A stretch of 64,000 nt of DNA from Glycine soja (Eukaryota; Streptophyta; Magnoliopsida; Fabales; Fabaceae). Shown one piece after another: positions 1 through 11,960 of the stretch; the stretch's first letter is position 1; each line of letters begins with the position of its first letter. A program made the position numbers and the translations under genes. Location: the NCBI RefSeq assembly GCF_004193775.1, contig NC_041004.1, positions 33,876,411 through 33,940,410 on the forward strand. The letters are read 5' to 3'. The notes under the pieces were generated by a model that was not told the origin of the DNA, ran no database searches, and saw nothing but the letters and a program-made list of their open reading frames with translations.

Positions 1-1605
1 AAGACACGTGAGCCCGCTTAGAAGTAAGGGATGAGTTATTCACAGTTGTGTATTAGTGAGAACATGTGTAGGGATCCTTAGAGGATTAAATTGGGATTTT
101 ATTTTGGGATGTTTGTTAAATTGCAATTTTTCCTTTATGATTATAAATAAAATATTGATGTCCTGATGAAAAATTGCTTAATAAATTGTGCTCTTGGTAT
201 TTGTATATTTCGACCTATGATTTTGATATAATTGTGTAATATTATTTGAGGGGTTTTAGTCCTCATGTTGTGATAGTCTTTTATATAAATTATTATATTG
301 AGGATATGAAATGATAATTCAAATTGTGAGTATGTGATAAATTGTAGAATAACATGTTGCTTTGAGATTATAATATTGTTATTGAGATTGAGTATAAGTG
401 TAAAGTTGAACATGTGTTAATTTGTGAGATACGTGTAAACATGTGATGGTGGATTGTGACACTATGAGATGTGAAATTGTGAATGAGTTCTAGTTGTGGA
501 TAAGTGTGTAGTTAACACTTGATGTGAAATTACTTGTGTTGTAAGCTATGAATTGTACAATAACCCGACCAGCGTTATCTTGAGAAAAGCGTTGATGCGC
601 AGTGTTAAAGAGAAAATGTAGGTTTCCTATTTAGGAACCAGTGTTAAATCGTAGCGCAATTGTGTTGAACGTGTTTAAAACATGAGTGTAAGGTCGTGGG
701 TATTGTATAATTCATGAGCAGTGTCTGCATGCAAAAATTATTTTAGGGGTTGGACCTGAATCAGGAGGGAGAGGCCCTGACAGACTCTTCGGAGTGTAGG
801 CCTTGGGGGTCACCGGGTTTGAGTGCTCCTTTAAGCCTATGCTGATCTCATATGGTTGGAGCATTCTCGCAAAACATCGTGATCCTGACTGGTCTCCCTA
901 TGATCTTACTTAGTGAGAGTGACCTGACAAACCCATTGTGTGGTGTGTCTTGTTATGTACTCCTAAGCGCCCCAGGGTGGTTTTTCACTGACATGGTACC
1001 ACATTGCATATAGGATTGAGTCTTAGCATAACTATTGCATATGCTTGCTAATTGATGTGTTATTATATCTTGATCGAAGTGTGGGATTCTTGTGTAATGT
1101 GATTGATAATTGAAAAGTGAATTTTGAATGACGAAGTGGTGAAGTTACGTGAGCTATGTTTAAGCAAGTGGTATCTCATTTATATAATATGTATATTTAA
1201 TTGTCTTGTTTCTCTATTAGCTAGGAATGTGATAACTCACTCCCTGTGTGTTGTTGTGTTTGGATCCTGTGATGATCTTGAACTTGTGTTCGGGGGAGCA
1301 GATGAATAGGTGGATGACTATGAAGAGCCTCATGCTAGAGGACACGGGAACACAACGCTCTGATAGGATGTGACATTAGGATATAGGTTCTATATTAATT
1401 GTATGAAGCTTAGATGACCTTGTTGAGTCGAGAATACTTTATTATTTATTTGGACAAGTTTGAATATGATGTAGAAGAAAATGAATGTGAACCTTTTTCC
1501 CCTTTGAAACACTTGTTTAAAAAAAATGTTTTAAAAATACTTTTAATTAATATTTAAATTTTTTATTCCTTATTAGTATATATGTGAGGGGTAGAGGGTG
1601 TCACA
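1..1605 (+). repeat. Partial retrotransposon LTR (3' part, probable gypsy type)
   Basis: The stretch has no coding capacity. Its right end reads GGGGTAGAGGGTGTCACA, a CA-ending terminus of the kind I associate with legume gypsy LTRs. No primer-binding site follows 1605, so this is more likely a 3' or solo LTR than a 5' LTR. The left end lies outside the window. A similarly laid-out, more diverged sequence lies at 47460-48110. Family assignment is from memory. Confidence 0.5.
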
Positions 1606-1734
1606 CCACACCCTTTTGGTTATTTTGTTTTAGCTATCATGCAGTAGCACTTAGGACCTAGTCTCGTATTATAAATAATGTACTCCACTAGAAGTAAAAA
1701 AAGGAAAGAAGAATTATCAAATACCAGTTTAGTG

Positions 1735-1965
1735 TAACTTAGCATAAAGTAGCTTAATTTTCGTTCGTATCAGTAACACTTTACAATTAATTTTTGTAGG
1801 TTCTTCCAGGTTTAAAATTGTAGTAATGTAAATAAGGATGTTTCGTGCATCACCTGGAAAATGAAATACAACTTGCACTTTTTTTGGTTTTAATTATAAG
1901 AGGACAAACTTACATGAATTGATTTGATGAGGTGTCAAAATTTGGCTGGATTGATAAGGAAGGGA
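1735..1965 (+). pseudogene. SDR copy A: distal promoter remnant
   Basis: This segment matches 33128-33310, which lies about 700-900 bases upstream of the intact SDR gene. Shared blocks include ACAATTAATTTTTGTAGGTT and TTATAAGAGGACAAACTTAC, in the same order and orientation, with small indels. It holds no coding sequence. With the SDR 3' end at 8597-8865 it brackets a lost gene body, now replaced by CACTA and hAT sequence. The pairing is seen in the sequence; the shared history is inferred. Confidence 0.65.
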
Positions 1966-2794
1966 AGAGGAAGAGGAACAAAAAATTTGATTTCCATCAA
2001 AAAGAGAGAATTAACTATTAAAAAAATTCAAGAGAGAAGCATATTTGGGTAGGAAACACGTAGAAGAAAAAGAGAAAAATAATGTGACAAATGATATTAG
2101 AGCATGTGCAATGCACAAACATATTGATTTATCGTAAACTATCACAAACTATAATTAATATATGATTTAATTAAAAAAAATTAATTTTATATTTTATTAT
2201 TGTGCTGTAGCTGAGACCACCACTACTACAAAAAAACTTTCTACATTGGTTATTCGAGATATTTTACATTGGTTTTCAACCGTTGTTGTAGGAAACATCG
2301 TAAAAAGGAGAAACATTTTCTATGACGGTTGTTAATGACCGTCTTAGAATGTTAAACATTCTACATCAATTCTAAGAGAACCGATGTAGAATGAATGATT
2401 AGCATTCTACATCGATCGTCCGAGAACCGATGTAGAATGTTCAACATTCTAAGACGATCTTCGACACATGACCGTCTTAGAATTGTTAACACAAACTGAT
2501 AATACAAGAAAAACCAACAAACAATACTTTCTTAAATAGAATATTACATTAGGAAAATATGAAATTTACACACACAAACAGGTTAAATAATTAGATACAA
2601 GTTACTCGACAAATAAATTTAACATAATAATAGCTTAATATTAACAAGTTCATCTGTCAATGATGAACGCAAAATAGATAACAAGTTCATCTGGATGATA
2701 TTTTACAATGGAACTAAATCAACAAAGGCCAAGTAAACAAAAATTTGATATATGCAACTAGATTCCTAAGAGCTAAGTATGTGTGGTCTTGCCT

Positions 2795-2917
2795 TTAGTT
2801 TAGCCGTGGTGCTATCTTAGATATCCTTTCATCTTCTAGGAGTGCGTAAGGGTCTAAATATTGTGGAGGTGATATAGCCATCTTGCTTGCATCATGGACA
2901 AATGTTGGTCCAAAATA
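2795..2917 (-). pseudogene. Captured terminal exon of an unidentified host gene
   Basis: On the minus strand a TTGCAG acceptor is followed by 41 codons ending in TAA. The peptide includes the segments YFGPTFVHDASKM and PPQYLDPYALLEDERISK. Reading frame, splice acceptor and codon-like composition argue for a genuine terminal exon. I do not recognise the protein. It shares orientation with the SHMT exon about 1.3 kb away inside the same CACTA-type element but is not part of SHMT. It is likely a transposon-captured fragment and not expressed as its original protein. Confidence 0.5.
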
Positions 2918-4182
2918 CTGCAACAGTAAACTAAGGATCAAATTCAAAGACATCTCTCAAACATTAAAGGCATCATTCACTACAAAGATCTCTCAGACAT
3001 TAAAGGCATCATTCACTACAAAGAGACTCAATTCAAAAGTGAGGCTTTAAGTGTATGAACAACATGTCACAAAGAGCAAATTGGGATTTTTATCAATTTA
3101 CCAGACAACGAGCACAAAATTCATAGAAATGCAAGTTATAACATTGCCTGTGTCTGTGAACTATAACAAAATATACATGAACATGACCAACTATTAAAAG
3201 TGAAATCTTTTATTTCTTTAAAGTGTATAGCTTATAGGTTCTAAATTGCCAGTTTTTCTATTTACTAGCTATGTTCTGTAAAATAATTCACATCCATAAT
3301 TTAATTCACATCCACTATATATACTCTCAGTAAAATAATTATTAATGACTCTGTCTTCTTATTATCATATAACCAGTAACTGATTCCAAGATCTGTTAAT
3401 AAAAGAAATGAAATCATGTTGGGTTAAGTTAGAAACTACTACTATATACGATAACATCTATCGATAATCTCTATAAAATGAGTAAACTTTGGTTTTAACT
3501 CTTCTAAAATCATTGTTTTTCATTCTCTATGAAATTGCTATTTTTACCCCTAACTTACTTTAAGGTACATAGATAATACGGAGTATTTATTTTGGAGATC
3601 TATAAAATATTATAGAGGTGTACGTCCTCACATGTGCATATCTACTTGAGATGGTACTTGATTAGCTTCCCTTTAACACAAACATTTTAATGATGTCACC
3701 TCATATAACAGTATGGGATAAAAAACAATAACGTCATATTCTCAAAAAATAAAAATAAAAGTTTTTTTTACAAAAATAACAGTATGGGAAATTTCAAGTT
3801 AATACAACTGATGATTGCTTAGAGGAATGAGCGCACAAACAATGCAATAGCTAATAACACAAGAAAATGAAACTATGAGGTGTGATCATCACATGGTTCC
3901 AGGGAAGTTTCTACATAACGATCAAGATTTTCTGGATTCTTACATATATGGCTAATAATATTTTTTGCCCATTTTAAGGAATATCATTGGTGTTTTCTAT
4001 AAATTTAAGCTTTGAGTGGACACTATGAAATGAAATATAAGTATATAACGTAGACAAGGTTTTTTGACTACCTCTTGTCTAAGACCTTGTCAACCAATAT
4101 GGGACAAACGAAAATGAATAAGAATAAACTAATGAGAAAATGAATAAAGAATAACGCATACCTAATGGAAAATTTTCTTTTC

Positions 4183-4331
4183 TCAATTCTTGTGCTTCAT
4201 GGTTGCTTTATCAAAACCAATGGTTGGAAATTGTTTTGCATACTCCTCAACATCATGGCGGAGCTTTGCTATCTCCGATTGAAAGGTAGAAGATAACTCA
4301 ATTGTGGCCAAGAAGTCCTTCAGCTTTGTTC
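4183..4331 (-). pseudogene. SHMT: Serine hydroxymethyltransferase, captured last exon
   Basis: A minus-strand AATCAG acceptor opens a 149-base exon that ends at TGA. Its peptide contains [33 protein letters not shown] and ends ATMKHKN, which I recognise as the C-terminus of the plant mitochondrial-type serine hydroxymethyltransferase. That enzyme is PLP-dependent and interconverts serine and glycine with tetrahydrofolate. Only this small C-terminal exon is present; the catalytic PLP lysine region is absent, so it cannot be an enzyme. It sits between a CACTA terminus and the hAT left end, which indicates transduplication by a transposon. The exon itself has no stop or frameshift, suggesting fairly recent capture. 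Confidence 0.8.
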
Positions 4332-4718
4332 CTGATTAAATTTTGTTAACATCAGCCACATATTAGCTTAGTAAGCACCTATGAAGCACGAACGCGGCTC
4401 ATCACCGGCGTGTCCCGTGTCGGACTCGCACCGGACACCCATGCGCGTACGACTCCGGTGCGACGCGGTGTCCGACGCCGGCGCCGTCACCGGACGCGGT
4501 TGAACAGGAGGACACCTCTGGTTGGACGCGGCCCACCACGTAGACACGTGCGTCGCGGCCCATTAAGAGCCTTAGGTTTTTTTATTATTTATTTTAAAAT
4601 GCTTACAAAAAAAAATACCTGTCGTTCTGTGTCTTCTCCTTCTTCTTCCCGCAAGCGCCGCCATTGCCGCATTGGTTTCCTTCCCCGCGCAGGTAAGCTT
4701 TGCTTCTTATTTATCCTC

Positions 4719-4863
4719 TGGTTTTCCTTCCCCGCAAGCTTTTCTTTTCTTTTTTTGCTGCCTGGTTTTCCTTTCCCGCAAGCTTTTCTTTTCTTTTCTT
4801 GCTGCCTGGTTTTCCTTCCTCGCAAACTTTTCTTTTCTTTTCTTGCTGCCATGCCTCTGGTTT
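4719..4863 (+). repeat. Tandem repeat, about 44-base unit, in the hAT 5' region
   Basis: A pyrimidine-rich unit built on GGTTTTCCTTCCCCGCAAGC plus a TTTTCTTTTC tract and TTGCTGCCT occurs about three and a half times in tandem with a few substitutions. It creates spurious open frames in several phases, which I do not regard as genes. Confidence 0.8.
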
Positions 4864-6172
4864 TCCACTTTACTCTTTAAACATTTACACATTCTTTCTC
4901 TTTAGCTATTATCCGCTGGATATTACACGTTTCTCCATTTTTTTTATTTTATAGTAAAAAGCAACTTTTCATCACGTGCTGTTTTCTCTCTCTCACACAC
5001 ACACATAGCAGGCAAAGGCTATTTTCTCTCTCACACACACACACACAGCACGTAAAAGCAACTTTTCCCTTTTACATGCATTTACTTTTATTTTATTATA
5101 AAAAGCAACTTTTCATTGAAAAAACACGTAGGCCTGATGCTTTTTGGGAGTCTCTTTACTTTTGATCCCCACATGTTGCTTTCTTGATATTTCTATTTTG
5201 AATTTAGCTTCTCTAAACTAAAGACTCAGAGATTTAAAGAGTGACGATATTTCTACGGTTAATTTAAAAAAATGGATTATATTTCTAAAATGCTTTAATT
5301 AAAGTTAGTGATGGCCAGCTTTCTCGCTTTCCAAATCGTGTGGAGCAGTGTGTGTTTTTTTATTGGTGATATGTGTGGATGGCTGCAAGGTACTGTGCAT
5401 AATTAAGTTCCTGTGCTTTAATGCTGTGAGACAAGTTGTATTGAAGCAATTTGCACATGTGTTTTGGATATTTTTATTTAAAAAATAAGTTAATAGTAAA
5501 ATTGAAAATGAATTTTTTTGTTAAATCCAAAAGTTATGTAAAGATGCTCAACTTAGAATTTCTTTCTAAAGTTAAATTTTAAAATTAATTTTTCAATGTG
5601 AAAGTAAATAGTCAAATATTTACTTAAATTCGTGTTAGTTTATATTTCAACCTGATTTTTTATAATCAAACACAGATCATTAAAGTTGTCAGAGAGATAT
5701 GTTATTGTATAAAGATCTAATACTGAATCATGATTTTATAAAAAGTTAAAATAATTGATAGTAATTTATGTTTTTTATTGTAAAGGCTGTTTTCTCTCTC
5801 TCTCTCACACACATACCACTTTACAAAGACTTATTCATTAGAATATGACATGCCAACGTCTAGGAGCTTCTAAATGCATTTACTTTTTTTGCTGTGAAAT
5901 AGTCAACTTCACTATTTAATTATTTATCCATCTTATTTCAAATTTCAAACAAACCATACATGAACTATGCAGCACGAGGAACTTCTAAATCTTTATTATT
6001 CTTTTTAGTTAAGCTGGAGATAAATTTGTTATGTATTTGTCATGTACATGTTTTTGGAATGTATTTATTTTCACATTCCCGGTCAACATTGATTACAAAT
6101 TGCTTTTTGTTGTTTGTTTTTTATTTAGAAATTATTTACATTAATTTTTTATTTTTTTAAATTGTTGTAGAG

Positions 6173-8304
6173 ATGAGTGCTTCTAGTCCTAGTCAAGCTA
6201 AAGAACAAGATGATGATACCAGACCTTTATGGACCTATTGTGATTTTACCTTTAATGGGTCTTACACTAGAATGAGGGCACACTTGTTGAAGATGACAGG
6301 AAATGGAGTTAGAGTTTGTCAAAAGGTAACAGTTGCCAAACTTATAGATTTGAAGAAGATAGACAATGAGGCTACATTGAGGGTGGAGAGGTCAAAAACA
6401 AAATCTGTGTCATTGCCTCCGGTTTCTACTCAACACCAAATGGATACAAACACTCTTGGTGTTGATCCAAAAAAGAGAAAGACATCATCCGTAGAAAATG
6501 CCTTTAATTTGCAAGCTAGAGAGACACTTGATCATGAAATTGCTAGGATGTTTTACTCTTCGGGACTGCCTTTTCATTTAGCAAGAAATCCTCCTTATAG
6601 GAAGGCATTTGCCTATGCTGCCAACAATCAGATCAGTGGTTACCAACCTCCAGGTTATAATAAATTAAGGACAACATTACTTCAAAACGAGAGAAGACAT
6701 GTGGAGAATTTGTTACAACCAATTAAAAATGCATGGAGCCAGAAGGGTGTGAGCATTGTTAGTGATGGATGGAGTGACCTGCAAAGAAGATCTCTTATTA
6801 ATTTCATGGTTGTCACAGAGAGTGGACCTATGTTTTTAAAGGCCATTGATTGTTCAAATGAGATCAAAGACAAGGATTTCATTGTCAAACATATGAGGGA
6901 TGTAATTATGGAGGTTGGACACTCAAATGTTGTGCAAATTGTGACGGATAATGCAGCCGTTTGTAAAGCAGCAGGTTTAATAATTGAGGCTGAGTTTCCT
7001 TCCATTTATTGGACTCCATGTGTTGTCCATACATTAAATCTTGCTTTGAAGAACATATGTGCAGCCAAGAATACAGAAAAAATAATGTTGCTTATGAAGA
7101 ATGTTCTTGGATCACCCAAATTGCGGATGATGCAATGTTTGTGAAAAACTTTGTCATGAGTCACTCTATGAGACTATCAATTTTCAATTCATTCAATTCA
7201 TTGAAATTGTTATCCATTGCTCCAACAAGATTTGCCTCCACTATTGTAATGCTCAAGAGATTCAAGCAATTGAAGAAAGGACTCCAAGAGATGGTCATTA
7301 GTGACCAATGGTCTTCTTATAAGGAAGATGATGTTACAAAGGCTAAATTTGTGAAAGATACTTTGTTAGATGATAAATGGTGGGATAAGGTTGATTATAT
7401 TCTTTCTTTCACTAGCCCTATTTATGATGTTCTTAGAAGAACGGATACAGAAGCTTCATCTCTCCATCTAGTATATGAGATGTGGGATTCAATGATTGAA
7501 AAGGTGAAGAATGTCATATATCAATATGAGAGAAAGGAGGAGAGTGAAGGATCAACCTTTTATGAGGTAGTGCACTCCATATTAATTGACTGTTGGACTA
7601 AGAGTAGCACTCCTCTCCATTGTTTAGCTCATTCTTTAAATCCTAGGTAATTGACTCTATACTTTTTTACTTACATTTTTTTTAGAATTACATAAATTTT
7701 AATCATGTATATATTTCTTTTTAATTGTAGATATTATAGTCATGAATGGTTAAGTGAAGATTCTAATCGAGTTCCTCCACATCAAGACATGGAACTCACT
7801 CGTGAAAGATTAAAATGCTTCAAGAGGTTCTTTCTTGATGTGGATGTAAGAAGGAAAGTGAATATTGAGTTTGCCAACTTCTCAGATGGAAGAGAAGGTT
7901 TTGATGATCTTGATTCTTTAAATGATAGAGGTCAAATGGATCCAAAAGCTTGGTGGCTAGTTCATGGCATTAATGCTCCAATACTTCAAAAGATTGCCCT
8001 TAAGCTACTTGCGCAACCTTGTTCATCTTCTTGTTGTGAAAGGAATTGGAGTACATATTCATTTATCCATTCTTTAAAGAGAAACAAGATGACACCACAT
8101 AGAGCTGAAGATTTAGTATTTGTTCATAGCAACCTACGACTTCTCTCAAGGAATACTCCACAATATCATCAAGAGGAAACTAAAATGTGGGATGTAGCTG
8201 GAGATGATTTTGGGTCACTTGATGATTGTGGTATTCTTGAAATTGCTAGTTTGTCTTTAGATGAACCAGAGTTAGAGGGTGTCTTTTTCAATGATGATGG
8301 CTAG
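6173..8304 (+). pseudogene. hAT transposase (one frameshift)
   Basis: The product would bind the element's ends and catalyse cut-and-paste transposition. From ATG at 6173 there is a shortened BED-like zinc-finger region (GSYTRMRAHLL), then a DUF659-type catalytic part (SIVSDGWSDLQ, QIVTDNAAVCKAA, WTPCVVHTLNLAL). An 84-base intron at 7647-7730 has GT and AG ends. The C-terminal hAT dimerisation region follows (PCSSSCCERNWS, NLRLLSRN) and ends at 8304. The frame is lost in an A-run at about 7077-7082 and continues one phase over through YEECSWITQIAD to the intron. No other stop was seen, so decay is recent. The BED finger is shorter than usual, an old lesion or a family feature. Confidence 0.85.
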
Positions 8305-8596
8305 TTTGTGGAATTCTTGAAGACTTGAAGTTGCTAATTCATCATCTTGCTTTATAATTTTTAGTATTTTTTGTGACTCATTATCGTAGGAAAAGTTCTT
8401 TTGAGATGATGATGAATATATAAATCTTGATTTTCAATTTAGATCTTTTATGCATATCGCTCATATTTAATTTTATGTAATTTTATTTTATTGAATTATA
8501 TATATATTTATATAGCCGTGTCCGTGTCCTACATTTTCAACATTTCAGGTGTCCACGTGTCCGTGTCCGTGTCGTGTCCGGTGTCGGTGCTTCATA

Positions 8597-8865
8597 GGTC
8601 ACAATCTCGTGTTAGATGGAGGGTACACTGTTGTAAATGTAGGATTTTCTGTGTGGTCTCAGTCTGAGTAAAAAATTGTATGCATGTGTATCTTTAAATA
8701 ATTATTGTTGGTGTGTAAAGTGTCTGTTCTGTATTCGGGTTGTTTTGGCTTTCGTGACTGTGTTTCGATTGCCCAGTACGTAGTTCAGAAATTACTATGT
8801 GAATAAAGAACGCAATACTGGATATGCCTCACTCTAAGCTAGCAGCTTTGGCATTTGTATTTCAA
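8597..8865 (+). pseudogene. SDR copy A: 3' end
   Basis: Directly after the hAT right end the sequence matches the last codons and 3' flank of the intact SDR gene (35040-35400). The frame reads HNLVLDGGYTVVNVGFSVWSQSE and stop, against HNLVIDGGYTDVNAG in copy C. The downstream match continues through the TTTTGGCTTTCGTGACT block and the GCTAGCAGCT block. Everything 5' of this codon is missing. It is the other end of the copy whose distal promoter lies at 1735-1965. Confidence 0.85.
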
Positions 8866-8925
8866 GATAATAAGTTGGATGAAATTGGCCTTATGCATCT
8901 ATGATTCATCCATACATGAATATAA

Positions 8926-8994
<69 letters not shown>

Positions 8995-8996
8995 TA

Positions 8997-9044
<48 letters not shown>
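8926..9044. repeat. (AAT)n followed by (ATT)n microsatellite
   Basis: About 23 AAT units run into a short TTAATTAA-type junction and then about 15 ATT units. The two halves are complementary and could fold as one long hairpin. Polymorphism and replication slippage are expected. A T-run of about 29 bases lies nearby at 9270-9298. Confidence 0.95.
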
Positions 9045-10809
9045 ACATTTATTTATGAAATTGGTCTTTTAATTAGTTTCAAATGGACACTATTTGTGAA
9101 AAAAATTATATGGTTTAATGGCCATGCTTTCGGTTAATTTCTATTGAATACAGCTAAATTTTTCTGTTTGTAGAAAGTAATTAATAAAACTTACATTATG
9201 TGTTACATTTTTATATATTGACTGGATCGCATGATAGTTGGAGAATATATATATAATAATTTCTCTTATATTAGACTTTTTTTTTTTTTTTTTTTTTTAT
9301 AGTTGAAACCACAGTAACCAATGAAATGGAAGAATCAATGCAAATGATGAAGGTATTTGTTTGGGATATAGTTTCGTTAGATTCCGCGTAATCTTAAACG
9401 GCCGTTTAAGATTGCTAATATGTATGTTAAGTCCAATTAAATGAATTTGGTTTATAACTCTATTCTATTTGCTAATTTTTTTAAATCTTAATGCATTTGG
9501 TTAATGAATATCTTTTTCTAATTAATAATCCTAATTTCTTAGGTGAAATTAATTAAAGAAAAATAAATATAAAGATTGAAAATTACTAATAATAATAAAT
9601 TTCCAATAACTATTTTTAGTCTAAAAAATTATAAGGTTCATGCATGTCTCTTATCCATTCATTGAGTGAATTTTCATTCTCAATGTAAATTTAAATTCAT
9701 CTTAAATGTTAAAGTACATCAAAGACATTCGAAAGGTCTCCTTAAAAATCAGTTCATAAGGGGTGACCTACCCAATTATATAAGCACTTGTAATTCGTTA
9801 ACCACCCCAAGGACTCTCAACATTAAAACCATGTGTCTTGATAAGCAATAAGAACAAAAGAGCAAATAATACAATGATAAAGAAGTCAAATTTCATTAAG
9901 AATCCCGAATCATAGATAACATTGAAATCCACCTAATTCCAACAAAAAAGAATTTAGTTAGAAATAGAAAAAAATAAACGAAACCAAATAGAAATGCAAA
10001 ATGAATAAAAAAATTTGTTTTTTAATAGAAAAGTACACAACAGAAAGAAAACCAAAAACCTAATACCTTAGGGAAATAGTTCCCATGGCATCAGCTAACA
10101 AGAAAGATGACTAATGAGGAGGACGAATTTCATCCTGTTTTCTTCGTGTACCCACAATGTTTTGAGAGAAAGAGAGAAAAAGCGTCTCTAAGATAATGAG
10201 GAAAATTGAAAAAAAAAGTTCTCAATTCGTCAACAACCTCCTGGGGATAACTCATAACTCCACCAACCTGCTGTTTGGCTGTCGACACCTATTCAGCCCC
10301 TAACACCAAATCTACTACAATATATTTTTCTTATAGATAAATGTTAGTATTTAATATATTATGCCAGTGAACATATTCAAATCCAAAACTTTCTTATCAC
10401 TTTCATTCTTATGCCCTTTCCCCAATCACCATACTACCTAAACATGCTTGGTCTAACCTGAGACGTAGGTAGACTATCATAAACCCTTTTGATTGGCTTC
10501 ACTTATTTTCATAATGAAAATTAAAAAAAAAGTGATATATGGCTAAACATATGATTGAGAATTGAAAATGCTTTCATGTTAAATTAATTTTCCATTTGGT
10601 GTCTTTATTTGTAATATTTCAATTAAGTATCTTATTTTTTAAAATGTGTTTAATTTTATCTCATTTTAAGCTAACTTTAGTTCCATTTTTAAAAATATTT
10701 GAATCTAATAGAAAAAAGACTAAATTAAACTTATTTAAAAAACAAGAGATCTAATTCAACATTTTAAAAGTAATGGAATCAAATTGAACTTACAAAATAA
10801 ATTGAGAAA
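9045..10809. other. Intergenic, AT-rich, no supported gene
   Basis: I see no coding frame with protein-like composition on either strand. Two features stand out: a poly-T tract at about 9270-9298 and a 24-base perfect palindrome at 9390-9413. The segment 9900-10330 has a purine-rich stretch of unknown origin. Confidence 0.6.
9390..9413. repeat. Perfect 24-base palindrome
   Basis: The half-site AATCTTAAACGG is followed immediately by its reverse complement with no spacer. No surrounding inverted-repeat element is evident, so it may be a transposon footprint, a protein-binding palindrome or chance. Confidence 0.7.
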
Positions 10810-11416
10810 AAAAATACTATTTTAACCATGCTTTTCTTACGAAGAGAGGACAAACCTTACTAAGTGAGAATTCATGACACTTCCCTGTTACCTTGCCACA
10901 TTAGGCCAAGTGTGCAAGAACATCACTATTCACTAATCGCATAGGTTTATCCTCTTCTGTCTACTCGTTGATGGAATTTCCTTCCCTCGTGGAATTGTAG
11001 TTTTCTTCTTCTTATCACTGATATTCTTCATGTAAACACAATGATATACACTTCTAATTTGTCTTCTATTCTTGTTTGCCAAAGACGGAAAGATAATGAT
11101 GCACATACCGACCAACCGGATGAGAATTCCTGAATGATTTTTGTCCGCATTTATTGTCGGTTCACGTCCATCCTTTCAGGCCATAAATCGCGGGGTCCCG
11201 TACGTACATTCGTTGCATGGGTGGTAAATCTATAGTACGTAAGCAATTAAGTTTAACACTATATAGACCAAGGCTAAATTCAGATGAAGATACATCCTTC
11301 ACTATCAGATAATTAAGCACTTAAATAAGTTTAAGTTAAACACACTATAATATCTTTCCTTGGCTGTATATCCTGAAAAGCTCACTCATGGAAAGTGTTT
11401 CTGCGGTATTGTGGTA
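10810..11416 (+). pseudogene. SDR copy B: promoter and first exon remnant
   Basis: From about 11100 the sequence parallels the proximal promoter and first exon of copy C. Shared blocks are GTCGGTTCAC, GGGGTCC, a TATA box (TATATAG at 11260), ACATCCTTCAC and a start codon at 11388 encoding MESVSAVL, against MASVSSVL in copy C. Homology stops inside the first exon near 11416, where unrelated sequence containing TGCGGATTGCG begins. The second exon is absent, so no product is expected, although the promoter-like segment could still initiate transcription. Similarity to the functional promoter further upstream (10810-11100) is weaker. Confidence 0.75.
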
Positions 11417-11728
11417 ACGGTCACGTTTGCGGGTAATGCGGCTGCTACGATGCGGATTGCGATTGTTACGGGGTGAAATTATTATGTTTTCATTAAAAAT
11501 AAAATCAATTTTACATTTATTCTAATTATCGTCATATCTTTTTATTTATAACATAATAACATAATTTTTCATTCATTTTAAAATTTGATATCTCCTAACA
11601 TCCCATATAGTCAATCACATATTCACATTCCACTATTGTCTCTTAGAAATTCAAAAATAGAATATTGGAACCAAGTTTAATTTAATTTTGACAAAAAAAG
11701 TAGAATAGAATGGTGTTAAGGTTATGTT

Positions 11729-11960
11729 CACTACTAAAAAAAGTCCTTTTTACGACACGGATTCTACGACGATTGTGTACAACCAATGTAGATAGTGGTA
11801 CAATGATATTTTTGTAATTATTGTGATTATAACATCAATATTACGACACATATTCTAAGACTGTTATTGAAAATCGCCTTAAAATGTTATACGAATTGAA
11901 TTTTACGATAGGTTTGACTGAACAACCGTCGTAATTTAAAAATAAAAAATTAAAAAACCA
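11729..11960. mobile_element. Second CACTA-type terminus
   Basis: The terminus reads CACTACTAAAAAAAGTCCTT. It is followed by subterminal repeats containing ACGACGATTGT and ACAACCGTCGTAATTT in both orientations. This is a different CACTA subfamily from the one at 2221. No opposite terminus was found. The sequence to about 12780 contains short repeats of CATTGAACCCTACC and no supported gene on either strand. Confidence 0.55.

Larger units (their letters stand above)
2221..4379. mobile_element. CACTA-type transposon, partial, with captured host exons
   Basis: The left terminus begins CACTACTACAAAAAAACTTT. It is followed to about 2480 by subterminal repeats in both orientations built on CTACATCGGTT/AACCGATGTAGAATG, as in plant CACTA (En/Spm) elements. 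No transposase is visible. Two minus-strand terminal exons with proper splice acceptors lie inside (2795-2917 and 4183-4331), so this resembles a Pack-CACTA element carrying host gene pieces. No matching right terminus was found; the sequence runs directly into the hAT end at 4380. The rest (about 2480-2790 and 2930-4180) is AT-rich and looks like intron or spacer. Confidence 0.6.
4380..8596 (+). mobile_element. hAT-superfamily DNA transposon
   Basis: The ends are inverted: TATGAAGCAC at 4380-4389 and GTGCTTCATA at 8587-8596. Both subterminal regions are rich in CGTGTCC/GGACACG repeats. The interior carries a hAT transposase with DUF659-like and dimerisation regions. Expected 8-base target duplications are absent: the left flank is TAAGCACC and the right flank is GGTCACAA. 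The left neighbour is captured SHMT sequence and the right neighbour is an SDR 3' end, so a rearrangement has probably removed one original flank. Non-coding 4880-6170 holds CT/CA simple repeats and AT-rich spacer. Confidence 0.85.

Noticed and set aside
141..413. Minus-strand 90-codon frame at 141-413
   Set aside because: AT-rich LTR sequence with low-complexity Ile/Asn composition; no family resemblance.
4410..4954. Several open frames on both strands in the hAT 5' region
   Set aside because: They come from the 44-base tandem repeats and the GC-rich subterminal region; composition is not protein-like and the transposase starts at 6173.
8855..9058. Open frame of Ile and Tyr runs
   Set aside because: It is the translation of the AAT/ATT microsatellite, not a gene.
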